This document shows, in pieces, positions 1 to 7,963 of a DNA stretch of 35,683 nucleotides (positions are counted from its first letter, which is position 1; every line of letters starts with the position of its first letter). The notes under the pieces are model-generated. The model saw only the letters and a program-made list of their open reading frames with translations, was not told where the DNA came from and ran no database searches. A program made the position numbers and the translations under genes. The stretch spans positions 1-35,683 of the forward strand of contig JAEWMS010000049.1 in assembly GCA_023393115.1 (NCBI GenBank), written 5' to 3'. The DNA comes from Bacillota bacterium (lineage in GTDB: Bacteria; Bacillota; Clostridia; Acetivibrionales; DSM-1351).

Positions 1-1
1 T

Positions 2-280
2 CAGATTATTATGCCATTGACAAAACCTGCCTTGGTGACAATGATTGTTTTGATTTTCACCTGGACCTGGAATGATTATGAAAATCCGTTGATATTCTTA
101 ACAAGTGAGAAGCTATTTACCATACCACTGGGGCTCAACAAATTCATTGATGAATACGGTACCCAGTTTGGACCAATGATGGCAGCTGCAGCATGTTCAC
201 TCCTGCCAATGTTTATAATATTTATGTTCGGACAGAAGTATTTTGTTGAAGGAGTTGCATCTTCCGGAGTAAAAGGATAA
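2..280 (+). CDS. Sugar ABC transporter permease, MalG type (C-terminal part)
   Basis: This is the last ~92 codons of a gene that begins before the window; the frame is open from base 2. The peptide shows the MalG-type C-terminus: a loop with PLTKPALVT, a membrane helix with FTWTWNDYENPLIFL, the IPLGLNKF segment, a last helix (LLPMFIIFMFGQKYF) and the short VEGVASSGVKG tail. Such proteins pair with a second permease, a solute-binding lipoprotein and an ATPase to import sugars or oligosaccharides. The substrate cannot be told from this fragment. It lies 23 bp before the FAD oxidoreductase gene on the same strand, so the two are probably co-transcribed. Family call is confident; the transported sugar is unknown. 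Confidence 0.85.
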   Translation, partial: QIIMPLTKPALVTMIVLIFTWTWNDYENPLIFLTSEKLFTIPLGLNKFIDEYGTQFGPMMAAAACSLLPMFIIFMFGQKYFVEGVASSGVKG

Positions 281-303
281 TTATTTATAAGGAGATAAGG
301 TAT

Positions 304-1668
304 ATGGAGTTTTTATTGGAAAAGGAAAAAAATATTCCTGTTATCGAGGATGTAGATATATGTGTTCTTGGAGGAAGCTGTACAGGTGTTTTTGCTGCGG
401 TAAGAGCAGCAAGACTTGGTGCAAAAGTTGTAATTGTTGAAAAGCAAAATTGCTTTGGGGGTGTAGCCACAGGCGGAATGGTTAATATCTGGCACAGCTT
501 AATGGACACAGAATACAGATTTCAAATTATTGCCGGATTGACCCAGGAAGTTGTAGATCGTTTGAATCAAAGGAAAGCAGTTAATATTAAAGAAAATCAG
601 CTTGATGCATTTTTCTTAAATACCGAGGAATTAAAAATCGAGTTGGATGAACTGCTGCAGGAGGCTGGGGTAAAGGTTTATCTGCATACATCCTTCGCGG
701 CTCCTGTAGATGACGATGGTTATGTATCAGCAGTTATGGTGGAAAATAAATCGGGAAGAGGAGCTATTAAAGCCAGGTGTTTTATTGATGCTACCGGTGA
801 TGGGGATTTGTGTGCAAGGATGGGATTGAGCTATACATCTCCGGAGATCAAACAGCCTCCGACAATGGGTGCCAAGATGGCTGGTTTTAATTCGGAGTTA
901 TACGGAATGGCTTCGGTGGGGAATTTTGACTTGAAGGAAGCCTTGCTGAAATACGGTATAGAGTTCGGACTTCCCGAAGGATGGGGATGGAGCTCGGAAG
1001 TACCTGGTGCGGCAGGCGTGACATTTCAAGCAATTACACGAGTTTTCGGAGTAGATTGTTCCAACGGAGATTCTCTGACAAAGGCAGAAATAGAAGGGCG
1101 AAGGCAAATCCGGGCTATCATGGACATGATTCGTAAATATGGGCCTGAACATGCACAGATTGCACTGTTGGGGCTCAGCTCCTATATCGGCATACGTGAG
1201 ACAAGGCATATCGAATGCCTGTATAAACTGAAAGAAGAGGAGGTTCTCAATGGTATAGGATTTGAGGATGCTATAGCAAACGGAACCTACAGGGTTGACA
1301 TACATCACGACGATAAGCCTGGAGTTACCTTCAGGTATCTGGACGGTACGGAGGTATATTTTAGAAGCGGCTATCCGAAGGAGGTAGGACGCTGGAGAGA
1401 TGTAACAGAAAAAAATCCGGCTTATTATCAGATTCCCTACAGGTCAATTGTTCCGAAAGGCGCAAAAAATGTATTATGCTGCGGCAGAATGCTGGATGCC
1501 GATAAAGGTGCCTTTGGAGCAGCAAGGGTAATGGTGAATCTGAATCAAACAGGTGAAGCCGCCGGAGTAGCAGCGTACTTGGCAATTCACCAAGGTAGGA
1601 GCGTTGATTCCATAGATTGTGAGCTTTTGAGAAGAAATCTAAAAGCTGGAGGTAGTATAGTATTATAA
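304..1668 (+). CDS. FAD-dependent oxidoreductase
   Basis: A 454-residue protein of the FAD_oxidored family. Residues ~17-45 form the N-terminal dinucleotide-binding beta-alpha-beta unit (DICVLGGSCTGVFAAVRAAR, then VVIVEK), followed by a GGVATGGMVN segment near the isoalloxazine ring. Residues ~160-170 (CFIDATGDGDLCARMG) and the C-terminal part (NVLCCGRMLDADKGAFGAARVM) are the usual second and third FAD-contact segments. The ATG is preceded by AAGGAGAT. It follows the ABC permease by 23 bp, suggesting the enzyme acts on an imported carbohydrate or related compound; this is inference only. Several family members are annotated as xanthan lyase, which should not be assumed here. A 13-bp hairpin follows the stop codon. 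Confidence 0.85.
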   Translation: MEFLLEKEKNIPVIEDVDICVLGGSCTGVFAAVRAARLGAKVVIVEKQNCFGGVATGGMVNIWHSLMDTEYRFQIIAGLTQEVVDRLNQRKAVNIKENQLDAFFLNTEELKIELDELLQEAGVKVYLHTSFAAPVDDDGYVSAVMVENKSGRGAIKARCFIDATGDGDLCARMGLSYTSPEIKQPPTMGAKMAGFNSELYGMASVGNFDLKEALLKYGIEFGLPEGWGWSSEVPGAAGVTFQAITRVFGVDCSNGDSLTKAEIEGRRQIRAIMDMIRKYGPEHAQIALLGLSSYIGIRETRHIECLYKLKEEEVLNGIGFEDAIANGTYRVDIHHDDKPGVTFRYLDGTEVYFRSGYPKEVGRWRDVTEKNPAYYQIPYRSIVPKGAKNVLCCGRMLDADKGAFGAARVMVNLNQTGEAAGVAAYLAIHQGRSVDSIDCELLRRNLKAGGSIVL

Positions 1669-1700
1669 GTATATTAATAAAATAAATGAAGTTTGTATAG

Positions 1701-1733
1701 CAGCTCAAGTCACTATCAATGTGACTTGAGCTG
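1701..1733. terminator. Hairpin between convergent genes
   Basis: A perfect 13-bp stem (CAGCTCAAGTCAC at 1701-1713 with its complement at 1721-1733) around a 7-base loop lies between the oxidoreductase stop and the asnB stop. The T-tract is poor on both sides, so it may be a weak bidirectional terminator or a 3'-end stabilising hairpin. Confidence 0.6.
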
Positions 1734-1751
1734 TAATTATTGTAATCAAAC

Positions 1752-3581
1752 CTACACCAGCCTAACTCCATACTCTCTGAACCAGTAATCCAATTGTATC
1801 AGCCAGGCTATCAGCTGCGGACGGCCCATAAGCTGCCCGAACCAGGTTATATTACTTCCTGAGCGAAGTAAGGTAAGTGCATCCTGATGTAAAATATCCC
1901 TTAGCACAGAATTGGAATCAGCTAGAACATTTTCAAATATTTCTGTGACAATTCTTTCATATTCAGGGTTGTGAGTCTTTGGGTAGGGGCTCTTTTTCCT
2001 GTTTAATATTTTATCCGGTAGATAATCGGCCATAGCATTTCTGAGCAGTGATTTCTCAACCTTGTTTTTGAATTTTATACTCCATGGAACATTATAGACG
2101 TATTCTAGTATTCTATGGTCTGAGAAGGGCACCCTCACCTCAAGCCCGCTGGCCATAGACATTCGGTCTTTGCGTTCCAAAAGGCTGACCATAAACCAGT
2201 TGACCGACAGCCAGGTTGCTATCCTGCTGGTCTTCATTTCTTCTGATTCATTGCCGGCCAGCGGGCAAGCATTTTTGCTGTCCAGATACATTTGTTTTAC
2301 AAACTCGAAGCCTTCCCTGGGTTTTGCAAAGTCGGAGTTAAACAGGAATACCCTTGATTCAGGATCGTGTATCCATGGAAAGAAGTCTCTGTGAAGCATT
2401 TCAGGCTTGTAAAACCATGGGTAGCCTCCAAAAATTTCATCAGCACACTCCCCGCTTAAGGCAACTGTGTGTCTGTTCTTAACTCGACTGCAGTAATAGA
2501 GCAGTGAAGAATCAATATCAGCCATGCCGGGGTAGTCTCTATATATAACAGACTCTGTAAGCAAATCTGCAATTTTTTGCTGGCTCACTGTAAGAATGGT
2601 ATGATCGGTTTTTAAATATTTTGCGAGCCAGGTAGCATAAGCATCATCACTTTCAGGCTGAAAAGCCGTAGCTTCGAAATGCTGCTGATTTCCCTCATAT
2701 TCAAATGAATAAGTTGAAAGTAAATCTCCGTTTTTCTTGTCCTCTTTTGCCACCGAGGTTACAATTGAAGAATCAAGGCCTCCAGATAAGAAGGTGCATA
2801 GGGGAACATCTGAAACCAACTGTCTTTGAATGGAGTCAGTCAGAAGGAAGCGGGTCTTTTCGATGATTGTGTCCTCTGAATCCTCCAGTTCATAAGCTTT
2901 TAAAGCCCAGTACCTGAACAGTTTTAAGCCGTCTATATCGTAGGTTCCGTGATATCCCGGGGATATTTCATAGATGTTCTTAAAAATACCATTATTTGAT
3001 GGCCTCATTGGAGAGAGATAAAGTAGTTGCCATATACCTTGACTATCCAATTCAGCTTTTATCTTCGGGTGTTTTAAAATTGCTTTAACTTCTGAAGAAA
3101 AAATTAACGTGTTTCCTAACTGGGTGTAGAAAAAAGGTTTAACGCCCATCCTATCCCTTGAAAGGTAAACTCTCTTTTTATTATCGTCATATACTGCAAA
3201 CGCATAAATTCCATTCAGCTTTTCGGAACATTCAAGACCCCAGACTATGTAGGAATATAACACGACCTCTGTATCACAATGCGTACTGAAGCTTACACCA
3301 GCAGCAGTCAGTTCAGCACGTAATTCATTTGCATTATATATCTCACCGTTGTAAACAATTGTATAGCTTTTCCCTTCAAAAGCAACCGTCATAGGCTGCA
3401 GCCCGTTCTCTACATCTATTACCGCCAACCTGTTATGAGCAAAACACGCAAATTCATTTCGGAAGTACCCATTTTGGTCGGGACCTCTATGAGCAGTTGT
3501 TTTCCTCATTTCATTTAATACTGCTTGCGTTATGTCGGAAGTAGAATCTTTAAAATTAATAATTCCAAGAATTGAACACAT
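1752..3581 (-). CDS. asnB: Asparagine synthetase, glutamine-hydrolysing
   Basis: Converts aspartate, glutamine and ATP to asparagine, glutamate, AMP and PPi. I place the start at 3581, because the N-terminus must be MCSILGI: Cys2 becomes the glutaminase nucleophile after Met removal, and GGAGGA sits 7 bases upstream. The frame runs 17 codons further 5' but without function. Visible motifs are HRGPDQNGY and YNGEIYN of the class II glutaminase domain (residues ~1-200), the synthetase P-loop SGGLDSSIV (~265), SGECADEIFGGYPWF, and the RKDRMSMASGLEVRVPFSD segment. At 609 residues the length is normal for the AsnB group. It is transcribed alone from a ~130-nt leader that carries a hexaloop hairpin and a terminator, suggesting attenuation shared with the nearby nitrogen genes. 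Confidence 0.95.
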   Translation of the reverse strand: MCSILGIINFKDSTSDITQAVLNEMRKTTAHRGPDQNGYFRNEFACFAHNRLAVIDVENGLQPMTVAFEGKSYTIVYNGEIYNANELRAELTAAGVSFSTHCDTEVVLYSYIVWGLECSEKLNGIYAFAVYDDNKKRVYLSRDRMGVKPFFYTQLGNTLIFSSEVKAILKHPKIKAELDSQGIWQLLYLSPMRPSNNGIFKNIYEISPGYHGTYDIDGLKLFRYWALKAYELEDSEDTIIEKTRFLLTDSIQRQLVSDVPLCTFLSGGLDSSIVTSVAKEDKKNGDLLSTYSFEYEGNQQHFEATAFQPESDDAYATWLAKYLKTDHTILTVSQQKIADLLTESVIYRDYPGMADIDSSLLYYCSRVKNRHTVALSGECADEIFGGYPWFYKPEMLHRDFFPWIHDPESRVFLFNSDFAKPREGFEFVKQMYLDSKNACPLAGNESEEMKTSRIATWLSVNWFMVSLLERKDRMSMASGLEVRVPFSDHRILEYVYNVPWSIKFKNKVEKSLLRNAMADYLPDKILNRKKSPYPKTHNPEYERIVTEIFENVLADSNSVLRDILHQDALTLLRSGSNITWFGQLMGRPQLIAWLIQLDYWFREYGVRLV

Positions 3582-3615
3582 AAATATTCCTCCAAAGTCC
3601 AACAGAAATTTGTTT

Positions 3616-3684
3616 TCAAAGAAAAAGGACAAATCTCATACTCAAGCCAATTATTTTATTAATTGACCAGACGTCATTGTCCTT
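3616..3684 (-). terminator. asnB leader attenuator
   Basis: On the asnB strand an 8-bp stem (AAGGACAA at 3684-3677 with TTGTCCTT at 3632-3625) encloses a second 6-bp stem and is followed by a T-rich run (TTTCTTT). It lies inside the asnB leader, 35 bases before the start codon, so it would stop transcription before the gene. Its 5' arm is shared with the hexaloop hairpin at 3669-3682. The large internal loop makes it weaker than the other leader terminators in the window. Confidence 0.55.
3669..3682 (-). promoter_or_regulatory. ANTAR-type hexaloop hairpin, asnB leader
   Basis: Stem GGAC/GTCT (4 bp, one G-U) closes the six-base loop AATGAC with a C-G pair. Loop positions 1 (A) and 4 (G) match the ANTAR recognition rule. 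The 5' arm and loop overlap the 5' arm of the leader terminator, so only one of the two can form. It is the shortest stem of the eight hexaloop hairpins in this window. Confidence 0.55.
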
Positions 3685-3717
3685 CGAGGCATGTAAAAAG
3701 TAAGAATTTAAGCAAAA

Positions 3718-3745
3718 ATTGCAGGCTGACTTTTTACAAAGTCAA
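3718..3745 (-). promoter_or_regulatory. Possible asnB promoter
   Basis: TTGACT (3745-3740), 16 bp, TGCAAT (3723-3718) on the minus strand. The -35 is good and the -10 weak. The start would fall near 3711, about 29 bases before the hexaloop hairpin. Confidence 0.4.
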
Positions 3746-3789
3746 TTACTGGCAAAAATTTTCGCTTTCAGCCATTAGTAATTGACTTT
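3738..3789. repeat. 13-bp inverted repeat upstream of asnB
   Basis: Perfect arms AAAGTCAATTACT (3738-3750) and its complement (3777-3789) flank 26 bases that can pair further. One arm overlaps the -35 of the possible asnB promoter. In the downstream leader, GTAAAAAGT near 3737 can pair with ACTTTTTAC near 3692, giving alternative folds. It has no T-tract, so it is not a clear terminator for the chemoreceptor gene. It could be a protein operator or an mRNA 3'-end hairpin. Confidence 0.55.
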
Positions 3790-3931
3790 ATTTAGTATAT
3801 GAAATTTCTTGGAATTTAGTGCATGATTATAAAACAAAATAAAATTCAGTTATACAGGATAGCTAAAAACAGGAAAGCTAAAACATTAAGTAATAAAGGA
3901 CGTTTACCGTTTACAAAACTTGAAACTTACC

Positions 3932-5458
3932 TTACTTTATAATAATATCTATCCCTACAACACCAACAATCTCACCGCTGGCGCTCTTAACAGGTGATGA
4001 CACCGTAACACAGGGATTTCTTGTGATTGCTGATATATATATCGCCGAGATAAAATCTTCTCCTTCAATACTTCGTTTGAACCATTCTCTCACATTGGCA
4101 TTGGCAATACCTGCTTTAGGGATGGAGCAGATAAAACGACCCTTTCGGTCATTAGTCCACGCGGCCTCTACAAAGCTATGTTTTTGCATAAAATCTGACA
4201 GGATTGACTGGTGGGTGTCATAATCTTTTGAATTAATTAACTCATTTCTCATACAAAGTTCTTCTTTTATGATGGACAAAGCCTTTCTAGCTTTATCCAT
4301 AGCCTCAATACTCACAGATTCCAAGGCTTCAGCTTCATTTGAGAAAAGTTTTGCAAGATTTGAGGAGGCATCATTTAAACGGCTACCCAGTGAAGATATG
4401 TCTTCCATATTATGTTTCTGCTGATGAACAGAAGCACAAACATCATCCACAGACTTCGAAGTATGAAAGATAACTTCCTCGACTTCTTTAATCTGATCTC
4501 CCACGTTCTGGGCGATTTTGACCTCTTCCTTTGAAAGTTCACTTATCTTGTCCATCATACCAAACACATCATTAAAGGAGTTGTCGATTCTTCCAAGATT
4601 TTCTTCAATATTCTTTGTTGCTGAAATTCCCTCGTCAACACGTAAGGCGTTTTCTCGTACAACAGAATAAACACTTTCAACCTCATTTTGAATGGCTTTG
4701 ATAAGTGAATTAATATCACCAACCGATTTATTTGTATCATCAGCCAGTTTATGTATTTCTGAAGCAACAACTGCAAAGCCTTTTCCATGCTCACCGGCAC
4801 GTGCAGATTCAATAGTAGCATTCAAAGCAAGGAGCTGAGTCTGCTTCGATATATTGCTTACAGTTTCGAGAATATGAACAATTTCCCCGGAGGTTTTCTG
4901 AAGCCTTTCCATATTGGACAGAGTTTTATTGGATGACTCGTGTATGCTGTCAATTGTTTCTACTATCTGCATAATTTCGTTCAAACTGAGTTTTACGGTA
5001 TCCTTTGATATAGTACTCTTTTTAAGCATATCCACAGTGATGTCATCTGCATTGTCCAGAAGATTCATAATACTTCTGACTTCTGAAAGGGTATTTGAAA
5101 TACTGGAATTTACAAGATCATTGTTTGCAGCCATTTCACGTACTTTGTCATATACATATTTTGCATACTGATTATTCTCTTCTATAGTGACTGCAATACT
5201 CTCGGAAACAGATGAAATCTGACTTGAAGTTACTTGAACCTCAAAGTTAAAATTTCTCAAATCCTTTTTCAATTTTTTTATTCTTTCAGTTTGCTGTTTG
5301 GAATTCCTTGACAGAATAGACCAAACAAAAATGAAATATCCCATAAGTAGAAGCAAATTTAGCGCCAAAATCGGGAGATTCCATCCTGAAACTGCAACAA
5401 GAACAGTAGAGCATGTGAGAAGTGCACCTGAAGCAATTAGGTAGGAAGTGCTTTTCAT
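3932..5458 (-). CDS. Methyl-accepting chemotaxis protein with C-terminal sensor domain
   Basis: A 508-residue chemoreceptor with an unusual layout. Two hydrophobic segments (about residues 7-25 and 28-49) form a short membrane hairpin with almost no extracytoplasmic loop. A long coiled-coil signalling region follows; its tip is the diagnostic QTQLLALNATIESARAGEHG then GKGFAVVASEIHKLADDT (residues ~206-242), which contacts CheA/CheW. After the second coil, residues ~380-508 form a PDC/Cache-like sensor (SFVEAAWTNDRKGRFICS, then SPVKSASGEIVGVVGIDI), placed in the cytoplasm behind the signalling domain. Ligand unknown. It lies between asnB and glnN and has its own promoter and hexaloop-controlled leader, suggesting a nitrogen-related signal. 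Start ATG at 5458; the ribosome site (GGGGA) is weak. Confidence 0.9.
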   Translation of the reverse strand: MKSTSYLIASGALLTCSTVLVAVSGWNLPILALNLLLLMGYFIFVWSILSRNSKQQTERIKKLKKDLRNFNFEVQVTSSQISSVSESIAVTIEENNQYAKYVYDKVREMAANNDLVNSSISNTLSEVRSIMNLLDNADDITVDMLKKSTISKDTVKLSLNEIMQIVETIDSIHESSNKTLSNMERLQKTSGEIVHILETVSNISKQTQLLALNATIESARAGEHGKGFAVVASEIHKLADDTNKSVGDINSLIKAIQNEVESVYSVVRENALRVDEGISATKNIEENLGRIDNSFNDVFGMMDKISELSKEEVKIAQNVGDQIKEVEEVIFHTSKSVDDVCASVHQQKHNMEDISSLGSRLNDASSNLAKLFSNEAEALESVSIEAMDKARKALSIIKEELCMRNELINSKDYDTHQSILSDFMQKHSFVEAAWTNDRKGRFICSIPKAGIANANVREWFKRSIEGEDFISAIYISAITRNPCVTVSSPVKSASGEIVGVVGIDIIIK

Positions 5459-5473
5459 GTTATCCCCATTTCC

Positions 5474-5523
5474 AGCATAAGTTAAGAAGGTTATCCAGAG
5501 CGTTAATCTTATTAACTTATGCT
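5474..5523 (-). repeat. 12-bp inverted repeat just before the chemoreceptor start
   Basis: Arms AGCATAAGTTAA (5474-5485) and complement (5512-5523), perfect over 12 bp, in the 5' leader 15-65 bases before the start codon. It could hold the weak ribosome site open or be a binding site. A copy of AGCATAAGTT also occurs at 5750-5759, inside the 3' end of glnN. Confidence 0.5.
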
Positions 5524-5608
5524 CATATTAAGTTCAAGAAATTTTTACTTCACCAATTTTCTAAGTAATATATATTATATTGGTGATTAAAGATACTTTT
5601 TTAGTAAT

Positions 5609-5673
5609 GTAAAAGGGCAACGGTACAAAGCGGCTATTACCGGCAGCGCGGATACGCCTTTGTACCATTGCCC
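5609..5673 (-). terminator. Leader terminator between glnN and the chemoreceptor gene
   Basis: On the minus strand GGGCAATGGTACAAAG (5673-5658) pairs with CTTTGTACCGTTGCCC (5630-5615), one mismatch, followed by TTTT. It lies downstream of a promoter placed after the glnN stop, so besides ending glnN transcripts it can attenuate the chemoreceptor transcript. Its 5' arm overlaps the hexaloop hairpin at 5651-5666. Confidence 0.65.
5651..5666 (-). promoter_or_regulatory. ANTAR-type hexaloop hairpin, chemoreceptor leader
   Basis: Stem GGTAC/GTATC (5 bp, one G-U) around loop AAAGGC, closed by C-G. The loop is identical to those before glnN and gatC. It shares GGTACAAAG with the 5' arm of the terminator, so the two are alternatives. 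Confidence 0.65.
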
Positions 5674-5693
5674 CTACTAATTAGTAAATAAAC

Positions 5694-5722
5694 ATTAAAT
5701 AGTCTGAGTTATATTAAGTCAA
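5694..5722 (-). promoter_or_regulatory. Promoter for the chemoreceptor transcript
   Basis: TTGACT (5722-5717), exactly 17 bp, TTTAAT (5699-5694) on the minus strand, in the gap after the glnN stop. The predicted start near 5687 is ~21 bases before the hexaloop hairpin, the same spacing as at gatC, glnA, amt and gdhA. Confidence 0.6.
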
Positions 5723-5728
5723 AAGTTA

Positions 5729-7822
5729 TTATACATTGAAGAGAAGATCAGCATAAGTTGGGAATGGATACATATCCTTTGGAAGTATGCATTCCAATTT
5801 ATCAGCATCTGCTCTTAAGGCTTCCATTGCAGGAACAACCGTCTTGCTGAAGCTTTCAGCCTGCTTTAGAGCGCTTGAGGTTTCACTGCTTGCCTTTTCA
5901 ACTGCCTTCTTTAATGCAGTCAGATTTGAAGCAAAGGAGCTGAGTACAGGTGAAAGCTCTTTCAGAACTGAAGACTGAGCTGATACCTCTACTGACATGC
6001 CGGTTGCCTTAACAGCATTAATGGTATCTGACAGTTCCTTGCTGAATTTGAAAGCAGAAGGCAATATTTCGGTCTTTGCCATTGAAACCATGGTTAATGC
6101 TTCAATGTTGATGGTCTTAACATAGTTTTCGAGAAGTATTTCATATCTTGATTCAATTTCAGACTTGCTTAATACGCCATGCTTAACAAAAACTGCTACA
6201 TTTTTATCCTTTATGAAGGTAGGAATACACTCAACAGTGGACTTAAGGTTGAGGAGTCCTCTACTTTCAGCTTCTGCAACCCATTCCTCTGAGTAGTTGT
6301 TTCCGTTGAAAATAATACGCTTGTGATCCTTAACTGTTTCAGAGAGTAAGGAAGCTATAGCAGCATTTAAATCACTTGCAGCCTCTAACTTGTCGGCAAA
6401 CTTCTGTAAGGTCTCAGCAACAATTGTGTTTAATACAAAGTTTGCTCCTGCAATTGAAGCGGATGATCCAAGCATTCTGAACTCGAACTTGTTACCTGTG
6501 AAGGCAAAAGGTGATGTTCTGTTACGATCTGTTGAATCCTTTGGAAGCTTAGGCAAACTTGCAACACCGGTTTCAAGAATGTTATTGTATATCTTGCCCT
6601 TAGCCTTACCATTTTCCAACTGCAGAAGAATGTCAGTAAGCTGATCGCCAAGGAATACTGATACTATTGCAGGTGGAGCTTCGTTTGCTCCCAGTCTGTG
6701 GTCGTTTCCGGCAGATGCAACTGACAAACGTAATAAATCTTGATAATCATCTACTGATTTGATTACTGCAGCAAGGAATATCAGGAACTGAACATTGTCA
6801 TGTGGAGTTGAACCTGGTTCAAGGAGATTCTGTCCATCATTGGTTGACATTGACCAGTTGTTGTGTTTACCTGAACCATTAACACCTGCAAATGGCTTTT
6901 CGTGAAGCAGGCAGGTGAGACCATGTCTTACAGCAATCTTCTGCATAAGTTCCATTGTTAATTGATTGTGATCAGTTGCAACGTTTGAGGTGTTGAAAAT
7001 TGGTGCCAGCTCGTGCTGTGCTGGAGCAACTTCGTTGTGTTTTGTCTTGGCTGAAATACCAAGTTTCCAGAGTTCAGCGTCAAGATCTTTCATGTAGGCT
7101 GATACTCTTTCCTTTATGTTACCGAAATAATGGTCCTCAAGCTCCTGACCCTTAGGAGGCTTAACACCAAAAAGAGTTCTTCCTGTGAATATCAGGTCTT
7201 TACGCTTCTTGTACAGCACTCTGTCAACCAGGAAGTATTCCTGTTCAGGTCCAACGGTAGTAGTTACTCTTGTAGCGGTAGTGTTTCCAAGAATTTTAAG
7301 TATTCTCAGAGACTGTTTGTTCAGTGCTTCCATTGAGCGGAGAAGAGGAGTCTTTTTATCCAGAACTTCTCCGGTATAGGAACAGAAAGCAGTAGGAATG
7401 TAGAGTGAGCCATCCTTTACAAAGGCTGGTGAAGTACAATCCCAGGCTGTATAACCTCTTGCTTCATAAGTAGCTCTGAGTCCGCCTGATGGGAAAGAGG
7501 AAGCATCCGGTTCACCTTTTGTAAGTTCTTTGCCGGAAAATTCCATAATTACTTTTCCTTCAATTGTAGGATTTATGAAGGAGTCATGCTTTTCAGCAGT
7601 GATTCCGGTCATTGGGTGGAACCAGTGAGTAAAGTGGGTTGCCCCCTTTTCAATTGCCCAATCCTTCATAACACTTGCAACTACTTCTGCCACAGACTCA
7701 TCAAGAGTCAGACCCAGTTCAATTGTTCTTTTCAAAGACTTATAAATTGCCTTTGGAAGACGCTCACGCATAGTTGCGTCATTAAATACACTGCTGCCAT
7801 AGATTTCAGTTACACGTTCCAT
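5729..7822 (-). CDS. glnN: Glutamine synthetase, type III
   Basis: Makes glutamine from glutamate, ammonium and ATP. The 697-residue length and N-terminal region (VTEIYGSSVFNDATMRERLP) are those of GS type III, a large dodecameric form, not GlnA. Active-site segments include VGPEQEYFLVDR, KHNEVAPAQHELAPIF, NGSGKHNNWSMS (glutamate and ATP region) and NRTSPFAFTGNKFEFRM. The C-terminal ~120 residues are the helical extension of this class. The ATG at 7822 follows AGGAGGG by 8 bases. It lies 141 bp downstream of aspS on the same strand, separated by a terminator overlapped by a hexaloop hairpin, so it may be expressed partly by controlled read-through from gatCAB-aspS. A second, unrelated-length GS (glnA) lies at 13202. 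Confidence 0.96.
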   Translation of the reverse strand: MERVTEIYGSSVFNDATMRERLPKAIYKSLKRTIELGLTLDESVAEVVASVMKDWAIEKGATHFTHWFHPMTGITAEKHDSFINPTIEGKVIMEFSGKELTKGEPDASSFPSGGLRATYEARGYTAWDCTSPAFVKDGSLYIPTAFCSYTGEVLDKKTPLLRSMEALNKQSLRILKILGNTTATRVTTTVGPEQEYFLVDRVLYKKRKDLIFTGRTLFGVKPPKGQELEDHYFGNIKERVSAYMKDLDAELWKLGISAKTKHNEVAPAQHELAPIFNTSNVATDHNQLTMELMQKIAVRHGLTCLLHEKPFAGVNGSGKHNNWSMSTNDGQNLLEPGSTPHDNVQFLIFLAAVIKSVDDYQDLLRLSVASAGNDHRLGANEAPPAIVSVFLGDQLTDILLQLENGKAKGKIYNNILETGVASLPKLPKDSTDRNRTSPFAFTGNKFEFRMLGSSASIAGANFVLNTIVAETLQKFADKLEAASDLNAAIASLLSETVKDHKRIIFNGNNYSEEWVAEAESRGLLNLKSTVECIPTFIKDKNVAVFVKHGVLSKSEIESRYEILLENYVKTINIEALTMVSMAKTEILPSAFKFSKELSDTINAVKATGMSVEVSAQSSVLKELSPVLSSFASNLTALKKAVEKASSETSSALKQAESFSKTVVPAMEALRADADKLECILPKDMYPFPTYADLLFNV

Positions 7823-7863
7823 AATTTTAACCCTCCTAATAATCTAATTTATTTTTTTGTTTG

Positions 7864-7916
7864 AAATATTAAAAAGGCATTCCACTCCCTTTGAAAAAGA
7901 GGAGTGAAACGCCTTT
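7864..7916 (-). terminator. Terminator between aspS and glnN (glnN attenuator)
   Basis: On the minus strand AAAGGCGTTTCACTCC (7916-7901) pairs with GGAGTGGAATGCCTTT (7888-7873) over 16 positions with two wobbles or mismatches, then a T-rich run. It ends gatCAB-aspS transcripts and gates entry into glnN. Its 5' arm is shared with the hexaloop hairpin. Confidence 0.8.
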
Positions 7917-7923
7917 GTTCCAC
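7904..7923 (-). promoter_or_regulatory. ANTAR-type hexaloop hairpin, glnN leader
   Basis: Stem GTGGAAC/GTTTCAC (7 bp, one G-U) around loop AAAGGC, closed by C-G. The loop and 3' arm are also the 5' arm of the terminator at 7864-7916, giving a clear antiterminator/terminator choice. A poor promoter candidate (TTGACC at 7974-7969) overlaps the aspS stop; no good -10 was found. Confidence 0.75.
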
Positions 7924-7963
7924 AGTTAAATTCAGTTTTGTCTATCAATTCAGTAAATGTAAT

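Noticed and set aside
304..1668. Xanthan lyase
   Set aside because: Some relatives carry this label, but the protein is an FAD-binding oxidoreductase without polysaccharide lyase features.
2170..2394. Plus-strand frame inside asnB
   Set aside because: Shadow of the asnB coding strand without ribosome site; the same holds for the many frames inside glnN, gatA, gatB, aspS, gdhA and aroC.
5615..5673. REP/MITE-like repeat element
   Set aside because: The long inverted repeat looked mobile, but it is explained by a terminator plus an overlapping hexaloop hairpin in the same place as in the other leaders; no second copy is seen in the window.
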